Shown piece after piece: positions 18,563 to 26,931 of a stretch of DNA of 64,000 nt. The DNA is taken from contig CALLLP010000005.1 of NCBI GenBank assembly GCA_938008165.1, positions 1 through 64,000 of the forward strand, in the 5' to 3' direction. A model generated the notes under the pieces. It made no database searches and was not told the origin of the DNA. It saw nothing but the letters and a program-made list of their open reading frames with translations. The translations under genes and the position numbers were made by a program. Source of the stretch: an uncultured Neomegalonema sp. (GTDB taxonomy: Bacteria > Pseudomonadota > Alphaproteobacteria > Rhodobacterales > Rhodobacteraceae). The number at the start of each line of letters is the position of its first letter. Position 1 is the stretch's first letter.

Positions 18563-19870
18563 CTAGCTGGACAGGCGCAAGCCACCGATTTTACGGGCGA
18601 TTTCCTGAAAAGCTTCGGTCAGGGATTTGGCACTATTGGCACTGAACATTTCGCCGCCGCTTCCCTCTGAACAGGCCCTGAGGCGGTCTTCGCTCTTGGC
18701 ATCGAGGCTGAGGGCGACGGTGTAGATCGTGGTGCCGGTTTCCTTCGCCAGATCACAGGCGGACTGGAAGTAACGGTTCGATTCTGCCAGATCATTCGTC
18801 GAGCGGGCACCGATATTCTGCGTCGTGTTGAACTCGCCATCCGTCAGCATGACGATGATCTTATGCGCTTGGTCATAGGGTCTGGGGTCCGTGTTCCAGA
18901 CCGATGCCCAGGCAGGCGACAGGGCGTAGATGCCCCAGATCATGCCCAGATGTCCTGCCGTTCCGCCAATGGCCGTCAGCCCGTTGATGGCGCTGCGATA
19001 GGAAGTGGGGCTGCTGCTGGGGCCTTGCATGCGCGAAAACGGGCTGCGATGGACGATCTCGCCGCCGGTGACAAAGGGGATCGGTGCGCTGGTCGGGGCA
19101 TTGTCAGTCAGATCGTAACCGGAGCCGGTCTCGCCCCGAAACCGTTCCGCCGCCCAGAGATCGTCGCCAATCGCGGGCAGGGGCTGTTCATTGATCGAGC
19201 TGCCCTCAAAAATGGATACGTTGAGATCGCCGAGATTGACCGAGGTGGAATACGGAATGACCGAAATTGTTGGCGGGGAGCTGGAAGTCGTCTGGGATTC
19301 GATCTCGTCGAGCATGGAGAGCGCCGCTTCCTGCATCCGCACAAGACGGGACCGCCCGTTCAGATTGGCCCTCATCGAGCCGCTGACATCCAGCACCAGC
19401 GAGATTTCATAGGGCAGGGAATTGGGTTTCAGCGAGGCCGCACTCAGGCCGATCTCAAAGCTGGGAAGCCCAAAAACATGCAGAAAATAGGTCGGAGCAT
19501 CCAGCGTGGCGGTTGCCATCAACTGTTCCGGTTCGCCCGGCCTGACGCCGCGGCGGTTGCTCGTGAATTCCGAATCCCGGATGGTCACGTCATCGATTTG
19601 ACGGTTTGACAGCCAGCTTTCGAAAACCTTTGGCCCACGCTCGACGATTTCCTCGTTGGTCATGCCCGAACGCGCCATCGACAGGACGGCGGCATCGAGG
19701 GTTCTTTGGGCTTTTGTCTGGATGGAATAGATCCGGCTGATATCCGTTGCCCCCCCTGCCAGCAGGAAGATGAGGGGCAGCATAACGCCGGTCATGAGGG
19801 TGATGGAGCCAAGCTCGTTACACGCAAAGCGGGTCTTGGCATGAATGGCGGAACATATGGCGGTCAACAT
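18563..19870 (-). CDS. TadG-like pilus-assembly protein with von Willebrand A domain
   Basis: A 435-residue protein. Residues about 20-45 (GSITLMTGVMLPLIFLLAGGATDISR) form the TadE/TadG-type N-terminal membrane segment that follows a short cytoplasmic head. From about residue 155 there is a vWA domain with the MIDAS motif DVSGSM and a later TDGEFN stretch. Such proteins are exported and work at the cell surface, in Flp/Tad pilus assembly or adhesion. No other tad genes are near, so this is an orphan copy. It is followed on the same strand by nothing and lies downstream of the polysaccharide polymerase gene. Confidence 0.82.
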   Translation of the reverse strand: MLTAICSAIHAKTRFACNELGSITLMTGVMLPLIFLLAGGATDISRIYSIQTKAQRTLDAAVLSMARSGMTNEEIVERGPKVFESWLSNRQIDDVTIRDSEFTSNRRGVRPGEPEQLMATATLDAPTYFLHVFGLPSFEIGLSAASLKPNSLPYEISLVLDVSGSMRANLNGRSRLVRMQEAALSMLDEIESQTTSSSPPTISVIPYSTSVNLGDLNVSIFEGSSINEQPLPAIGDDLWAAERFRGETGSGYDLTDNAPTSAPIPFVTGGEIVHRSPFSRMQGPSSSPTSYRSAINGLTAIGGTAGHLGMIWGIYALSPAWASVWNTDPRPYDQAHKIIVMLTDGEFNTTQNIGARSTNDLAESNRYFQSACDLAKETGTTIYTVALSLDAKSEDRLRACSEGSGGEMFSANSAKSLTEAFQEIARKIGGLRLSS

Positions 19871-20102
19871 CGGCAGGCACTTTCCCGTTCAGGATGGCGA
19901 TGCCGATGGTGGTTTGCAAATCGAAGGCCATTCTCTGCCGGGCTCAGAAAGCCGCCTGTTGCGGGGATGCGAGGGTCGCAATAATTCCCGTTTTAGGATG
20001 AGTTGGTATGTTCAGGTCATTATTGTTTGAAATGGAGACAGCCGATCCCCGCACCCGATTCTGGATCGATACGAAAACGGGGACGCGAAAAGCGCGCCGG
20101 TC

Positions 20103-21485
20103 CTATTCGGCCGGAACGGCGGCCCTTCGTTTTCGCTTTGAGCGGCGGGGCGGTTCACGCCTTGGTTCCGCTTCGCCCAAGGCTTCTTCGACAAGGCGAT
20201 GCAGCACGATGGTCATGCAGATGATGATGAAATAACCGTCGTAATAAGCCAGCGATAGCAAGACACCGCCGATGGCATATCCGGTGACGGATACCTGCAT
20301 CATCGAGGCAAGATCATGCGCCCAGAGCAGGTCTGCGCGCCCGCGTGTCCGGCGCGCGATCCGGCCGCAGGTAAGCCACGATCCCGCGAGGATCGAAATG
20401 AACAGGAACAGGCCCACAAAGCCCGAATCCGTCATGACCTCGACATAGATGTTATGCGCGGCCCGCACGCCGTATTTCTCTTTTTCCGAGCAGATATGAT
20501 CTTCGCTCAGGTAATCCGTCGCGATGCTGTGATTCTGGATCGAGCGCAGCCCATGGCCGAAAATGGGGCTGGCGACGGCCATATCCCACCCCACCTGCCA
20601 GTTCGCGATGCGCAGGCAGAACGATTCATCAAGCTCCGATTCATCATCATAGGCGCTTTCCTTGCCCGCGAATTGCTCGAAGGTCGATCCGATGCGTTCC
20701 TTGTATTCGGTGGGTACGAAGGACACGGCGACAAAGGCCGTGATGGCCAATAGCGCGCCGCTGATCATCTTGCTGTTGGTCTTGGTCCACAGGAAGAACA
20801 GCATCGCCACCATCGTCAGCATCCCGCCGCGCGAGAACGACCCGATGACCGACAGAAAACACATCCCCATCCCGATCAATGCGAGGTTGCGCATGATCTT
20901 CTGGTCCGCGTGTTTCCACAGGAAAAACAGAATCGGGGCCAGCATCAGCATGGCGACGGCGAAGTGATTGCGGTCGTCGATCATCGTATCCGCAGGGCCA
21001 AAGCCGGAATACCGACCGATGACAAAACCGCTATAGACCGTCACCAGCCCGATCTTTACCGCGTGGTAGCCGAGCGATAATCCATAGGTCCAGACCAGCG
21101 AAATCAGACGATGCGGTGTGTTGATGACGATCAACAGGATCACCATATGGATCGCCATTTTCACGACGAAATCGTTATAGAATTCAAAGGAGGCAGCCGG
21201 GTCCGGCGCAATCGCTGCCGTCAGGGTCGTCCATCCGATAAAGACGGCGAAGGAGGCCGCTAGCTTGCCGCCCGGCCAGCTCTTGCGCTCGCTCGAAATC
21301 ACGAAGGCGATCAGCGTGACCAAGACGATGACGAGGTTGGGGCGCAGGGATGTAGAGAATCCGAAGGCTTCCCGATGCGGGTTCAGCAGAGCGATCCATG
21401 TCCAGACGAGCACGCCGATATAGGGCCGCCTGAGAATCATCGGGATCAGCGCAAGGATGCCGACCAGAATAACTACGTCGCGCAT
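20103..21485 (-). CDS. O-antigen ligase/polymerase-like membrane protein (exosortase-associated type)
   Basis: A 460-residue polytopic protein with roughly ten hydrophobic segments and one large external loop between about residues 245 and 340, the layout of Wzy/WaaL enzymes. The N-terminus (LRRPYIGVLVWTWIALLNPHREAFGF) strongly resembles the O-glycosylation ligase family found in exosortase-A (PEP-CTERM) gene clusters, where an NPHR motif is typical. It probably polymerises or transfers surface glycans at the periplasmic face. The C-terminal tail is highly basic (RREPPRRSKRKRR). Neighbouring genes handle glycans, supporting an exopolysaccharide role; assignment to the exosortase subtype is from motif memory. 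Confidence 0.78.
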   Translation of the reverse strand: MRDVVILVGILALIPMILRRPYIGVLVWTWIALLNPHREAFGFSTSLRPNLVIVLVTLIAFVISSERKSWPGGKLAASFAVFIGWTTLTAAIAPDPAASFEFYNDFVVKMAIHMVILLIVINTPHRLISLVWTYGLSLGYHAVKIGLVTVYSGFVIGRYSGFGPADTMIDDRNHFAVAMLMLAPILFFLWKHADQKIMRNLALIGMGMCFLSVIGSFSRGGMLTMVAMLFFLWTKTNSKMISGALLAITAFVAVSFVPTEYKERIGSTFEQFAGKESAYDDESELDESFCLRIANWQVGWDMAVASPIFGHGLRSIQNHSIATDYLSEDHICSEKEKYGVRAAHNIYVEVMTDSGFVGLFLFISILAGSWLTCGRIARRTRGRADLLWAHDLASMMQVSVTGYAIGGVLLSLAYYDGYFIIICMTIVLHRLVEEALGEAEPRREPPRRSKRKRRAAVPAE

Positions 21486-21600
21486 GGGGTCGCCTTTCAG
21501 TCCAGCGGTGAAGCCTTCGTTAACCCCCTTCGGGGCATTCTGAACTCCATGGCGTAACGCCCGATCCTGAAGGCTGCGTTAACCAACGAAAGGCAAAGAC

Positions 21601-21846
21601 ATGATCGGCGGTGCGATGCTCACCTGTGCGGTGGCGGCGATGATCATCATCGCATGGTGGTCCTTGCCGCGTGATGACACGGAGGATCCAGCAACCGGGA
21701 TTCTCGCGCTCAGAACGTGGTCGGAGCGTGTCGTCACCCGCAAATACAACACGGCGAATACGCGCGACCGCCGCCCGGTGCCGAAGAAAGCCACCGCCAA
21801 GCGTGACCGCCGCCCCGATCCCTCTAAACGTCGTCGTTTGCGATAA
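21601..21846 (+). CDS. Small single-span membrane protein with basic tail
   Basis: An 81-residue hypothetical protein. A hydrophobic helix (MLTCAVAAMIIIAWWSL) at the N-terminus is followed by an Arg/Lys-rich cytosolic or periplasmic tail (RDRRPVPKKATAKRDRRPDPSKRRR). AAAGG is properly spaced from the ATG, and the gene ends 25 bases before the glycosyltransferase, so the two probably form an operon. I do not recognise a family. A role in anchoring or regulating the polysaccharide machinery is only suggested by position. Confidence 0.6.
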   Translation: MIGGAMLTCAVAAMIIIAWWSLPRDDTEDPATGILALRTWSERVVTRKYNTANTRDRRPVPKKATAKRDRRPDPSKRRRLR

Positions 21847-21871
21847 CCCCCTACAGGAGAACCCCGAAATC

Positions 21872-23086
21872 ATGCGCGTTCTCACCGTTACATCGCTCTG
21901 GCCCAACGAGGCCCAGCCCAATCACGGCATTTTTGTCGAGAATCGCATGGCGCGGGTTCATGCGACCGGGCAGGCGCAGATTACCGTCATTGCCCCGGTT
22001 CCATGGTTTCCGAGCAGCGCGCCGGTCTTCGGCGCCTATGCAAATTTTGCCCGCGTTCCCGCACGGGCCGAGCGGCGCGGCATTCGTATCGAGCATCCTC
22101 GCTATGCCACGATCCCCAAGGTCGGCATGCGGGTTCAGCCCGCGCTCTATCATGCGGCGTTGGCGCGATGTGCGAAGCGCCTGATTGCGGAAACCGGGCC
22201 ATTCGACCTGATCGATGCGCATTATTTCTATCCCGATGGCGTCGCCGCCGCGCGTCTGGCCGATGAGTTGAACCTGCCGTTGACCATCACCGCGCGGGGA
22301 ACCGACCTGAACTTGATTCCCGGCACCAGCATTGCCGCGACCCGCGCCATCCTTGCCGCCGCCGAGCGGGCCAATGCCTCGATCACCGTATGCGAGGCCC
22401 TGCGCGCCGAATTGATTCGGATGGGTGCGGATGGCGCGCGGGTGTATACCCTGCGGAACGGGGTCGATTTGGAAGGCTTTCACCCGCCAAATCTGCCTCG
22501 TGCCGATCTCAAGGGCCGATTGAACATTCCCCAGAACGCGCCGCTGGCCGTATCGGTCGGCGGGCTGGTCGAGCGCAAGGGCCATCACCTGACGATCGAG
22601 GCGGTCGCGGCCCGGCCTGACCTGCATTTGCTGATTGCAGGGGGCGGACCTGAAAAGGATGCGCTATCCGCGCAGATTGACGCGTCCGGTGCCGCAGACC
22701 GTATCCGCCTTGTCGGAGCGTTGCCCCATGCGGCATTGGCGGATTTCTACGGCGCGGCGGATCTGTCGATCCTCTCCAGCAGTCGCGAGGGATGGGCGAA
22801 TGTCCTGCTCGAATCGATGGCTTGCGGTACGCCGGTCGTCGCAACCGATGCCTGGGGCACGCCCGAAGTCGTCGCCGCCTATGAAGCGGGCCGGATCGCC
22901 ACCCGCGACGCCGGAGAGATTGGCCGTCAGATCGATGCCTTGCTGGCGGATATGCCCGACCGCGCGGCCACACGGGCCTATGCGGAGCGGTTCTCGTGGG
23001 ATGAGACGGTCGAGGGGGTGGTGCAGGTCTTCGAAAGTGCCATCCGGGCGCAGGCGGCCCGCTCCGCGAGGATTGGACAGGTCTAA
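21872..23086 (+). CDS. Family 4 glycosyltransferase
   Basis: A 404-residue retaining GT-B enzyme. The N-terminal domain begins MRVLTVTSLWPNEAQPNHGIFVENR, typical of GT4 enzymes in exopolysaccharide loci. The C-terminal Glycos_transf_1 domain has SVGGLVERKGHHLTIEAV and the nucleotide-sugar EX7E motif in EGWANVLLESMACGTPVVATD. A clear AGGAG precedes the ATG. The acceptor and donor sugars cannot be read from sequence. It overlaps the convergent GNAT gene by four bases and belongs with the surrounding surface-glycan genes. Confidence 0.9.
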   Translation: MRVLTVTSLWPNEAQPNHGIFVENRMARVHATGQAQITVIAPVPWFPSSAPVFGAYANFARVPARAERRGIRIEHPRYATIPKVGMRVQPALYHAALARCAKRLIAETGPFDLIDAHYFYPDGVAAARLADELNLPLTITARGTDLNLIPGTSIAATRAILAAAERANASITVCEALRAELIRMGADGARVYTLRNGVDLEGFHPPNLPRADLKGRLNIPQNAPLAVSVGGLVERKGHHLTIEAVAARPDLHLLIAGGGPEKDALSAQIDASGAADRIRLVGALPHAALADFYGAADLSILSSSREGWANVLLESMACGTPVVATDAWGTPEVVAAYEAGRIATRDAGEIGRQIDALLADMPDRAATRAYAERFSWDETVEGVVQVFESAIRAQAARSARIGQV

Positions 23087-24177
23087 CGCTTCAACCGCGT
23101 CTTCACCGCCCGCGCGACGTCTTCGAGCATGAGCACCGGAACGCGCCGTTGCAGGGCAAGGGCGGTGATATCCGGTCCCGCTTGGCCAAGGCTGGTCTTG
23201 TAGCGATTGGTGCCCCCCATGAAATCATAGACCTGTGCGCCGCTGTGCAAATGCCGCTCGACGGCCAATGCATGGCTCACGAGGCCGGGTTTGAGGCGGT
23301 TATCGTCCTCGGCGCGAAAGCCGCTGAGATAGAACAGCACGCGCCCCCGCGAGACGAAATTATAGAGCCAGCCGAAACCCTCGCCCCCCGCGCTCGCCCT
23401 GAGCATTTCGACCTCGCCGCGGGGCAGGGCATCGGCGATCAAGCGGCGGTGAAAGGCCATGTAATCAGGATTCGCGGTCGCTCCCGCCACTCCCGCAGCG
23501 CGCCACTTGGCCTCGTGATGCTCGCCAAGTTCTGCGAAGAAGTCTTCTGTATCGTGACAGGATTCGAGCGTGACCGGCCCGCGTTCGGCATAGAGCCGCA
23601 GGGCGCGGCGAATTTGTTGGCGGGTATTCTTGCCAAGGGTCGCGGCATAGCCATCGGCATCTGTGACGCCTGTGGCGCGCAGGGCCGAAAGATCGACATA
23701 GGCCGATGAGGTTTCCGCCCGCCGGTGGGCCGTCAATCCCAGAGTGCCCAGCACATTCACCGTGGGGGTCGCGGCCCCGCTGATGATCAACTCGTCCCAG
23801 CCGCCCCGCGCTCGCAAGGCCCGGAAGGCCGCGTGCCAGACAGCGGATTCCATGCCCTCGGCGCAGAGCAGGGAATTGTATTCGATGGTGATCGCATCGC
23901 TCTGCGTCACGCCGGTATCATGCAGGCGCCATTGACGTATGCGCAGGCCGCGCCGCCATTCGACCGTTTGAACGAGCAGGCCAAGGGCGATATCAGCCCC
24001 GTCCGCATCCGTGACGGTCAAGAGCAGGGGAGGGCGATCCAACCCGGCAAGCCACGATCCGATCCATGTCCATGACAAAAAGAACGATGGTCCGACCCGC
24101 GCTTCGAGCGCCCGCCACCGACCGCCAAGCGCCGGAAGATCGTTTACGGGTGTCAACTCGGTGGCAAAGGGAGTCAT
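23083..24177 (-). CDS. GNAT/FemAB-like acyltransferase (CelD/BcsL family)
   Basis: A 364-residue protein with the double-GNAT fold of the Acetyltransf_6 family. Its N-terminal region has PSFFLSWTWIGSWLAG, typical of these proteins. The central part has LGKNTRQQIRRALRLY and the C-terminal GNAT domain has GFGWLYNFVSRGRVLFYLSGF and GAQVYDFMGGTNRYK. Relatives occur in cellulose and exosortase-associated EPS loci and are thought to acylate or aminoacylate glycans or peptides. There is no signal peptide. It is convergent with the GT4 gene and divergent from the deacetylase, across a 101-base promoter interval. Confidence 0.8.
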   Translation of the reverse strand: MTPFATELTPVNDLPALGGRWRALEARVGPSFFLSWTWIGSWLAGLDRPPLLLTVTDADGADIALGLLVQTVEWRRGLRIRQWRLHDTGVTQSDAITIEYNSLLCAEGMESAVWHAAFRALRARGGWDELIISGAATPTVNVLGTLGLTAHRRAETSSAYVDLSALRATGVTDADGYAATLGKNTRQQIRRALRLYAERGPVTLESCHDTEDFFAELGEHHEAKWRAAGVAGATANPDYMAFHRRLIADALPRGEVEMLRASAGGEGFGWLYNFVSRGRVLFYLSGFRAEDDNRLKPGLVSHALAVERHLHSGAQVYDFMGGTNRYKTSLGQAGPDITALALQRRVPVLMLEDVARAVKTRLKR

Positions 24178-24278
24178 TCAGGCGGTCTCCGGCTTGGGCG
24201 AAAGCACCGTCACCTTAACGCGCTCTTGGTGAATCACTGGTTATGTCTGCCTAAACCGGCCCCCATGAAAGATCGCCC

Positions 24279-25343
24279 GTGCCCCTCGATCCCGCCCGCT
24301 ATGCCAAGGCGACCCTTCCCGCAGCGATGACGCCGACTCTGGCGGTGGTCATCGATACGGAAGAGGAGTTCGACTGGACCGCCCCGTTCTCACGGCTGGC
24401 GCGCGGAACGCGTAACCTCGCCGAATTGCCGCGTTTACAGGCGGTTATGGATCGCCATGGCGCTGTGCCACTATACGTGATCGATCATCCGGTGGCGTCC
24501 GATGAGGGCGCGATGCGCTGGATGCGCGGGATCAAGGAGCAGGGCCGATGCGAAGTGGGCGCGCATCTGCACCCATGGGTGACACCGCCGCATGAGGAAT
24601 CGGTCAGTACCGTCAATTCCTTCACCTGCAATCTGCCCGATACGCTGCAATTAGCGAAGATCGTGACCCTGACCGATACGGTCGCCCGCGCGATGGGCGA
24701 GCGTCCGACAACCTTTCGGGCGGGGCGCTACGGGATCGGAACCGCAACCTTCGAAGCGCTGGTCGAGACGGGCTACAGGACCGATCTGTCCATTGCGCCC
24801 CATACCAGCTTTATGGATCAAGGTGGTCCGGCATTCTATCATTGGCACAATCATCCCGTATGGGCCGACCCGGAACGGCAATTGCTCAGCCTGCCTGTCA
24901 CGACCGGATTTTCGGGGATGATGCGCCGGTTTGGCCCGATGGCCGCGCCCGTGCTGGACACGAAAACGGCCCGGACATGGCACCTGCCCGGCATCTTGGC
25001 TCATACCCGTCTGATGGAGCGTGCGCGCCTGACACCTGAGGGAACGCATTTATCAGAAATGAAACGTCTTTTGCGCGCACTCGTCCGGGATGGCGAGCGG
25101 GTTCTGACCCTCTCGTTACACAGCTCCACCCTCCTGCCCGGCGCAACCGTCTACGCACGGGACGAGGAGGAGCGCGACGCACTTTTGCAGCGGCTCGATT
25201 CGCTTTTGGGATGGTTTACCGCTCAGCTTGGCGGGGTTCTTGCACCCGTCTCCGGTATCGATGCGGCATTTCGGGGGGCGCAACGCCCGGAGTGTTTGCC
25301 AAGCCTTAAACCTGATCCTCTAGGATCGGGTCAAACTGCGTGA
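24279..25343 (+). CDS. Polysaccharide deacetylase-family protein
   Basis: A 354-residue NodB-fold protein. The first catalytic Asp motif appears as VVIDTEEEFDW, and the metal-binding histidines as GAHLHPW. The later stretch FRAGRYGIGTATFEALVETGYRTDLS corresponds to motif 3, and TLSLHSSTLLPG to a late His motif. There is no signal peptide, so it may act in the cytoplasm or on lipid-linked glycan. The start is taken as GTG; the ATG 48 bases further in would still keep the domain intact. Its stop lies 18 bases before the ATG of the export lipoprotein, and the two likely share a transcript. Confidence 0.85.
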   Translation: MPLDPARYAKATLPAAMTPTLAVVIDTEEEFDWTAPFSRLARGTRNLAELPRLQAVMDRHGAVPLYVIDHPVASDEGAMRWMRGIKEQGRCEVGAHLHPWVTPPHEESVSTVNSFTCNLPDTLQLAKIVTLTDTVARAMGERPTTFRAGRYGIGTATFEALVETGYRTDLSIAPHTSFMDQGGPAFYHWHNHPVWADPERQLLSLPVTTGFSGMMRRFGPMAAPVLDTKTARTWHLPGILAHTRLMERARLTPEGTHLSEMKRLLRALVRDGERVLTLSLHSSTLLPGATVYARDEEERDALLQRLDSLLGWFTAQLGGVLAPVSGIDAAFRGAQRPECLPSLKPDPLGSGQTA

Positions 25344-25360
25344 CCGATGGAAGGCCCGCC

Positions 25361-26017
25361 ATGAACCCGTTTAGACTTTTCGCTTCTTTGCTGCTTTGCA
25401 TTGCGCTTGGCGCGTGCAACTCGGTTTCGTCCCAGCTTTCCTATGCCCCCGCTGCTCCGGATCTCAACTCGCCGGTTAACAGCCGCGCGACCAGCGCTGG
25501 GACAACGGCGCCGAATTATCGCTTCGGTCCCGGTGAGACGGTGCAGATTTTCGTCTGGCGCTCGCCCGAACTCTCGACGACCGTGCCGATCCGGCCCGAT
25601 GGGCGGTTCTCGATGCCCTTGATCGAGGATATGGCAGCGGCAGGTAAGACCCCGACCGAACTGGCCCGCGACATTGAGGATCAGCTGCGCGCCTATGTGC
25701 AGGACCCTATCGTCACCGTCATCGCCCGAGTCGACGGTCCCGGCGATCCGCGTCAGCAGATCAAGATTCTGGGGCAGGCGGTCAATCCGTCCTCGCTGCC
25801 CTATCGCAGCGGCATGACCGTTCTCGACGTGATTATCTCGGTCGGTGGATTGACGGAATTTGCGGATGGTAATTCGGCGGTGCTCGTGCGCCGTGAGGGT
25901 CTGGACAAGACGTCCTATCGCCTGCGTCTCGACGATCTGGTGCGCAAGGGCGATATCGCCGCCGACCGGCCCCTCCTGCCCGGCGATACGATCATCATCC
26001 CCGAAAGCTTCATCTGA
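25361..26017 (+). CDS. Polysaccharide export lipoprotein (Wza family, short)
   Basis: A 218-residue outer-membrane lipoprotein precursor. The signal peptide ends in a lipobox (LGAC) with Cys19 as the acylated residue. The Poly_export domain (YRFGPGETVQIFVWRSPELSTTVPIRPDGRFSMPLI) is followed by an SLBB-type segment (IKILGQAVNPSSLPYRSGMTVLDVI). It would form the periplasm-spanning export channel for the polysaccharide made by this locus. GGAAGG sits 7 bases before the chosen ATG, better than the in-frame GTG at 25340. A perfect terminator hairpin follows. Confidence 0.9.
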   Translation: MNPFRLFASLLLCIALGACNSVSSQLSYAPAAPDLNSPVNSRATSAGTTAPNYRFGPGETVQIFVWRSPELSTTVPIRPDGRFSMPLIEDMAAAGKTPTELARDIEDQLRAYVQDPIVTVIARVDGPGDPRQQIKILGQAVNPSSLPYRSGMTVLDVIISVGGLTEFADGNSAVLVRREGLDKTSYRLRLDDLVRKGDIAADRPLLPGDTIIIPESFI

Positions 26018-26044
26018 ACGACGCTCTCGCGGCATGATATCTTG

Positions 26045-26072
26045 GACCCCAAGCCGCCGCTTGGGGTCTTTT
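26045..26072 (+). terminator. Rho-independent terminator of the polysaccharide export operon
   Basis: A perfect 10-bp stem, GACCCCAAGC / GCTTGGGGTC, with a CGCC loop and a T4 run, 27 bases after the export lipoprotein stop. Confidence 0.9.
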
Positions 26073-26093
26073 GATGGGATGATGCCGCCGGGA

Positions 26094-26831
26094 TTACGGG
26101 GCCAGAACGGCGATCAACTGTTCCCGCAGCCACCCTTTCGGAATCCAGTGCCCGCCGGGATGCAGGTCTAGCTGAACGTCGCATCCCTCGCGGGTGATCC
26201 GATGATACTGTCCGGCCTTTGCGACCTGCGCTGCGCCACAATCCGAGCGCGCGGCCCAGAAGGTCATCGCATCCTCGCCGCCATGCAGCCCCATCACCGT
26301 ATCCTTGCGGCCATGGACATTGCGAATCCTGAGCGGCCCCGTGGCACAATCGCGCCGCCCGATTCCGCGCAGCATCCCCGCTACCCCAAGGATCGCGCGG
26401 TACGCGCCGCCCTCGTCGCAGGCGAGAAACCATGCCATCGCGCTGCCATAGGAAAAACCGGAGATGACGATGCGTTCGCGGTCGATGGGCCAGCGCTGCG
26501 CGGCATCGGCCAGCACCGCCTCGGCGAAGGTTACATCCCGGCGGTCATCGCTCCAGAACGCCCATGACTTGCCCAATCCATCCGGGGCGAGCAATAACGC
26601 GCCTGCCGCATCGGTGGCCCCGGCGACGCGCTGATTGTTCACCACATTCTTGCCCTGCCGTCCCCAGCCATGGAAATGCAGCAAGACCGGCAGGGCAGAG
26701 CGCCCGTCCCAATCGGGGGGCAGTTTCGCGGCATAGCTGCGCCCGTCAACCTCGCATTGTCCGCCCTGACCACAAGCCATGGCAGGACCAGCCGTCAGCA
26801 GGGCCATCATCGCGATCCAGAATATCCGCAT
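26094..26831 (-). CDS. Secreted esterase / PHB-depolymerase-like alpha/beta hydrolase
   Basis: A 245-residue exported enzyme of the LpqC/feruloyl-esterase group. The signal peptide MRIFWIAMMALLTAGPAMA would be cleaved before Cys20. Catalytic residues fit Ser128 in GFSYGSA, Asp177 in GRKDTV and His228 in PGGHW; an oxyanion-type LHFHGWGRQG precedes them. Six cysteines suggest disulfides, in keeping with export. Substrates in this family include short-chain polyhydroxyalkanoate and aryl esters; none can be chosen here. It is divergent from the 2-hydroxyacid dehydrogenase. Much longer upstream in-frame sequence is open but is antisense to that gene. Confidence 0.83.
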   Translation of the reverse strand: MRIFWIAMMALLTAGPAMACGQGGQCEVDGRSYAAKLPPDWDGRSALPVLLHFHGWGRQGKNVVNNQRVAGATDAAGALLLAPDGLGKSWAFWSDDRRDVTFAEAVLADAAQRWPIDRERIVISGFSYGSAMAWFLACDEGGAYRAILGVAGMLRGIGRRDCATGPLRIRNVHGRKDTVMGLHGGEDAMTFWAARSDCGAAQVAKAGQYHRITREGCDVQLDLHPGGHWIPKGWLREQLIAVLAP

Positions 26832-26931
26832 GGGTGCTCTCCGTTTTGGAAAAAAGATGGCGTGTCCGGTCGTCCCTGCCCATACACGATCCGGTGAATC
26901 CCGCTCTACGCGCGACCAATGGAGCCTGCCC

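Noticed and set aside
20008-20235. 75-codon plus-strand frame at the 3' end of the polysaccharide ligase gene
   Set aside because: It overlaps the ligase gene antisense for most of its length, has no ribosome-binding site and reads as low-complexity Arg/Ser.
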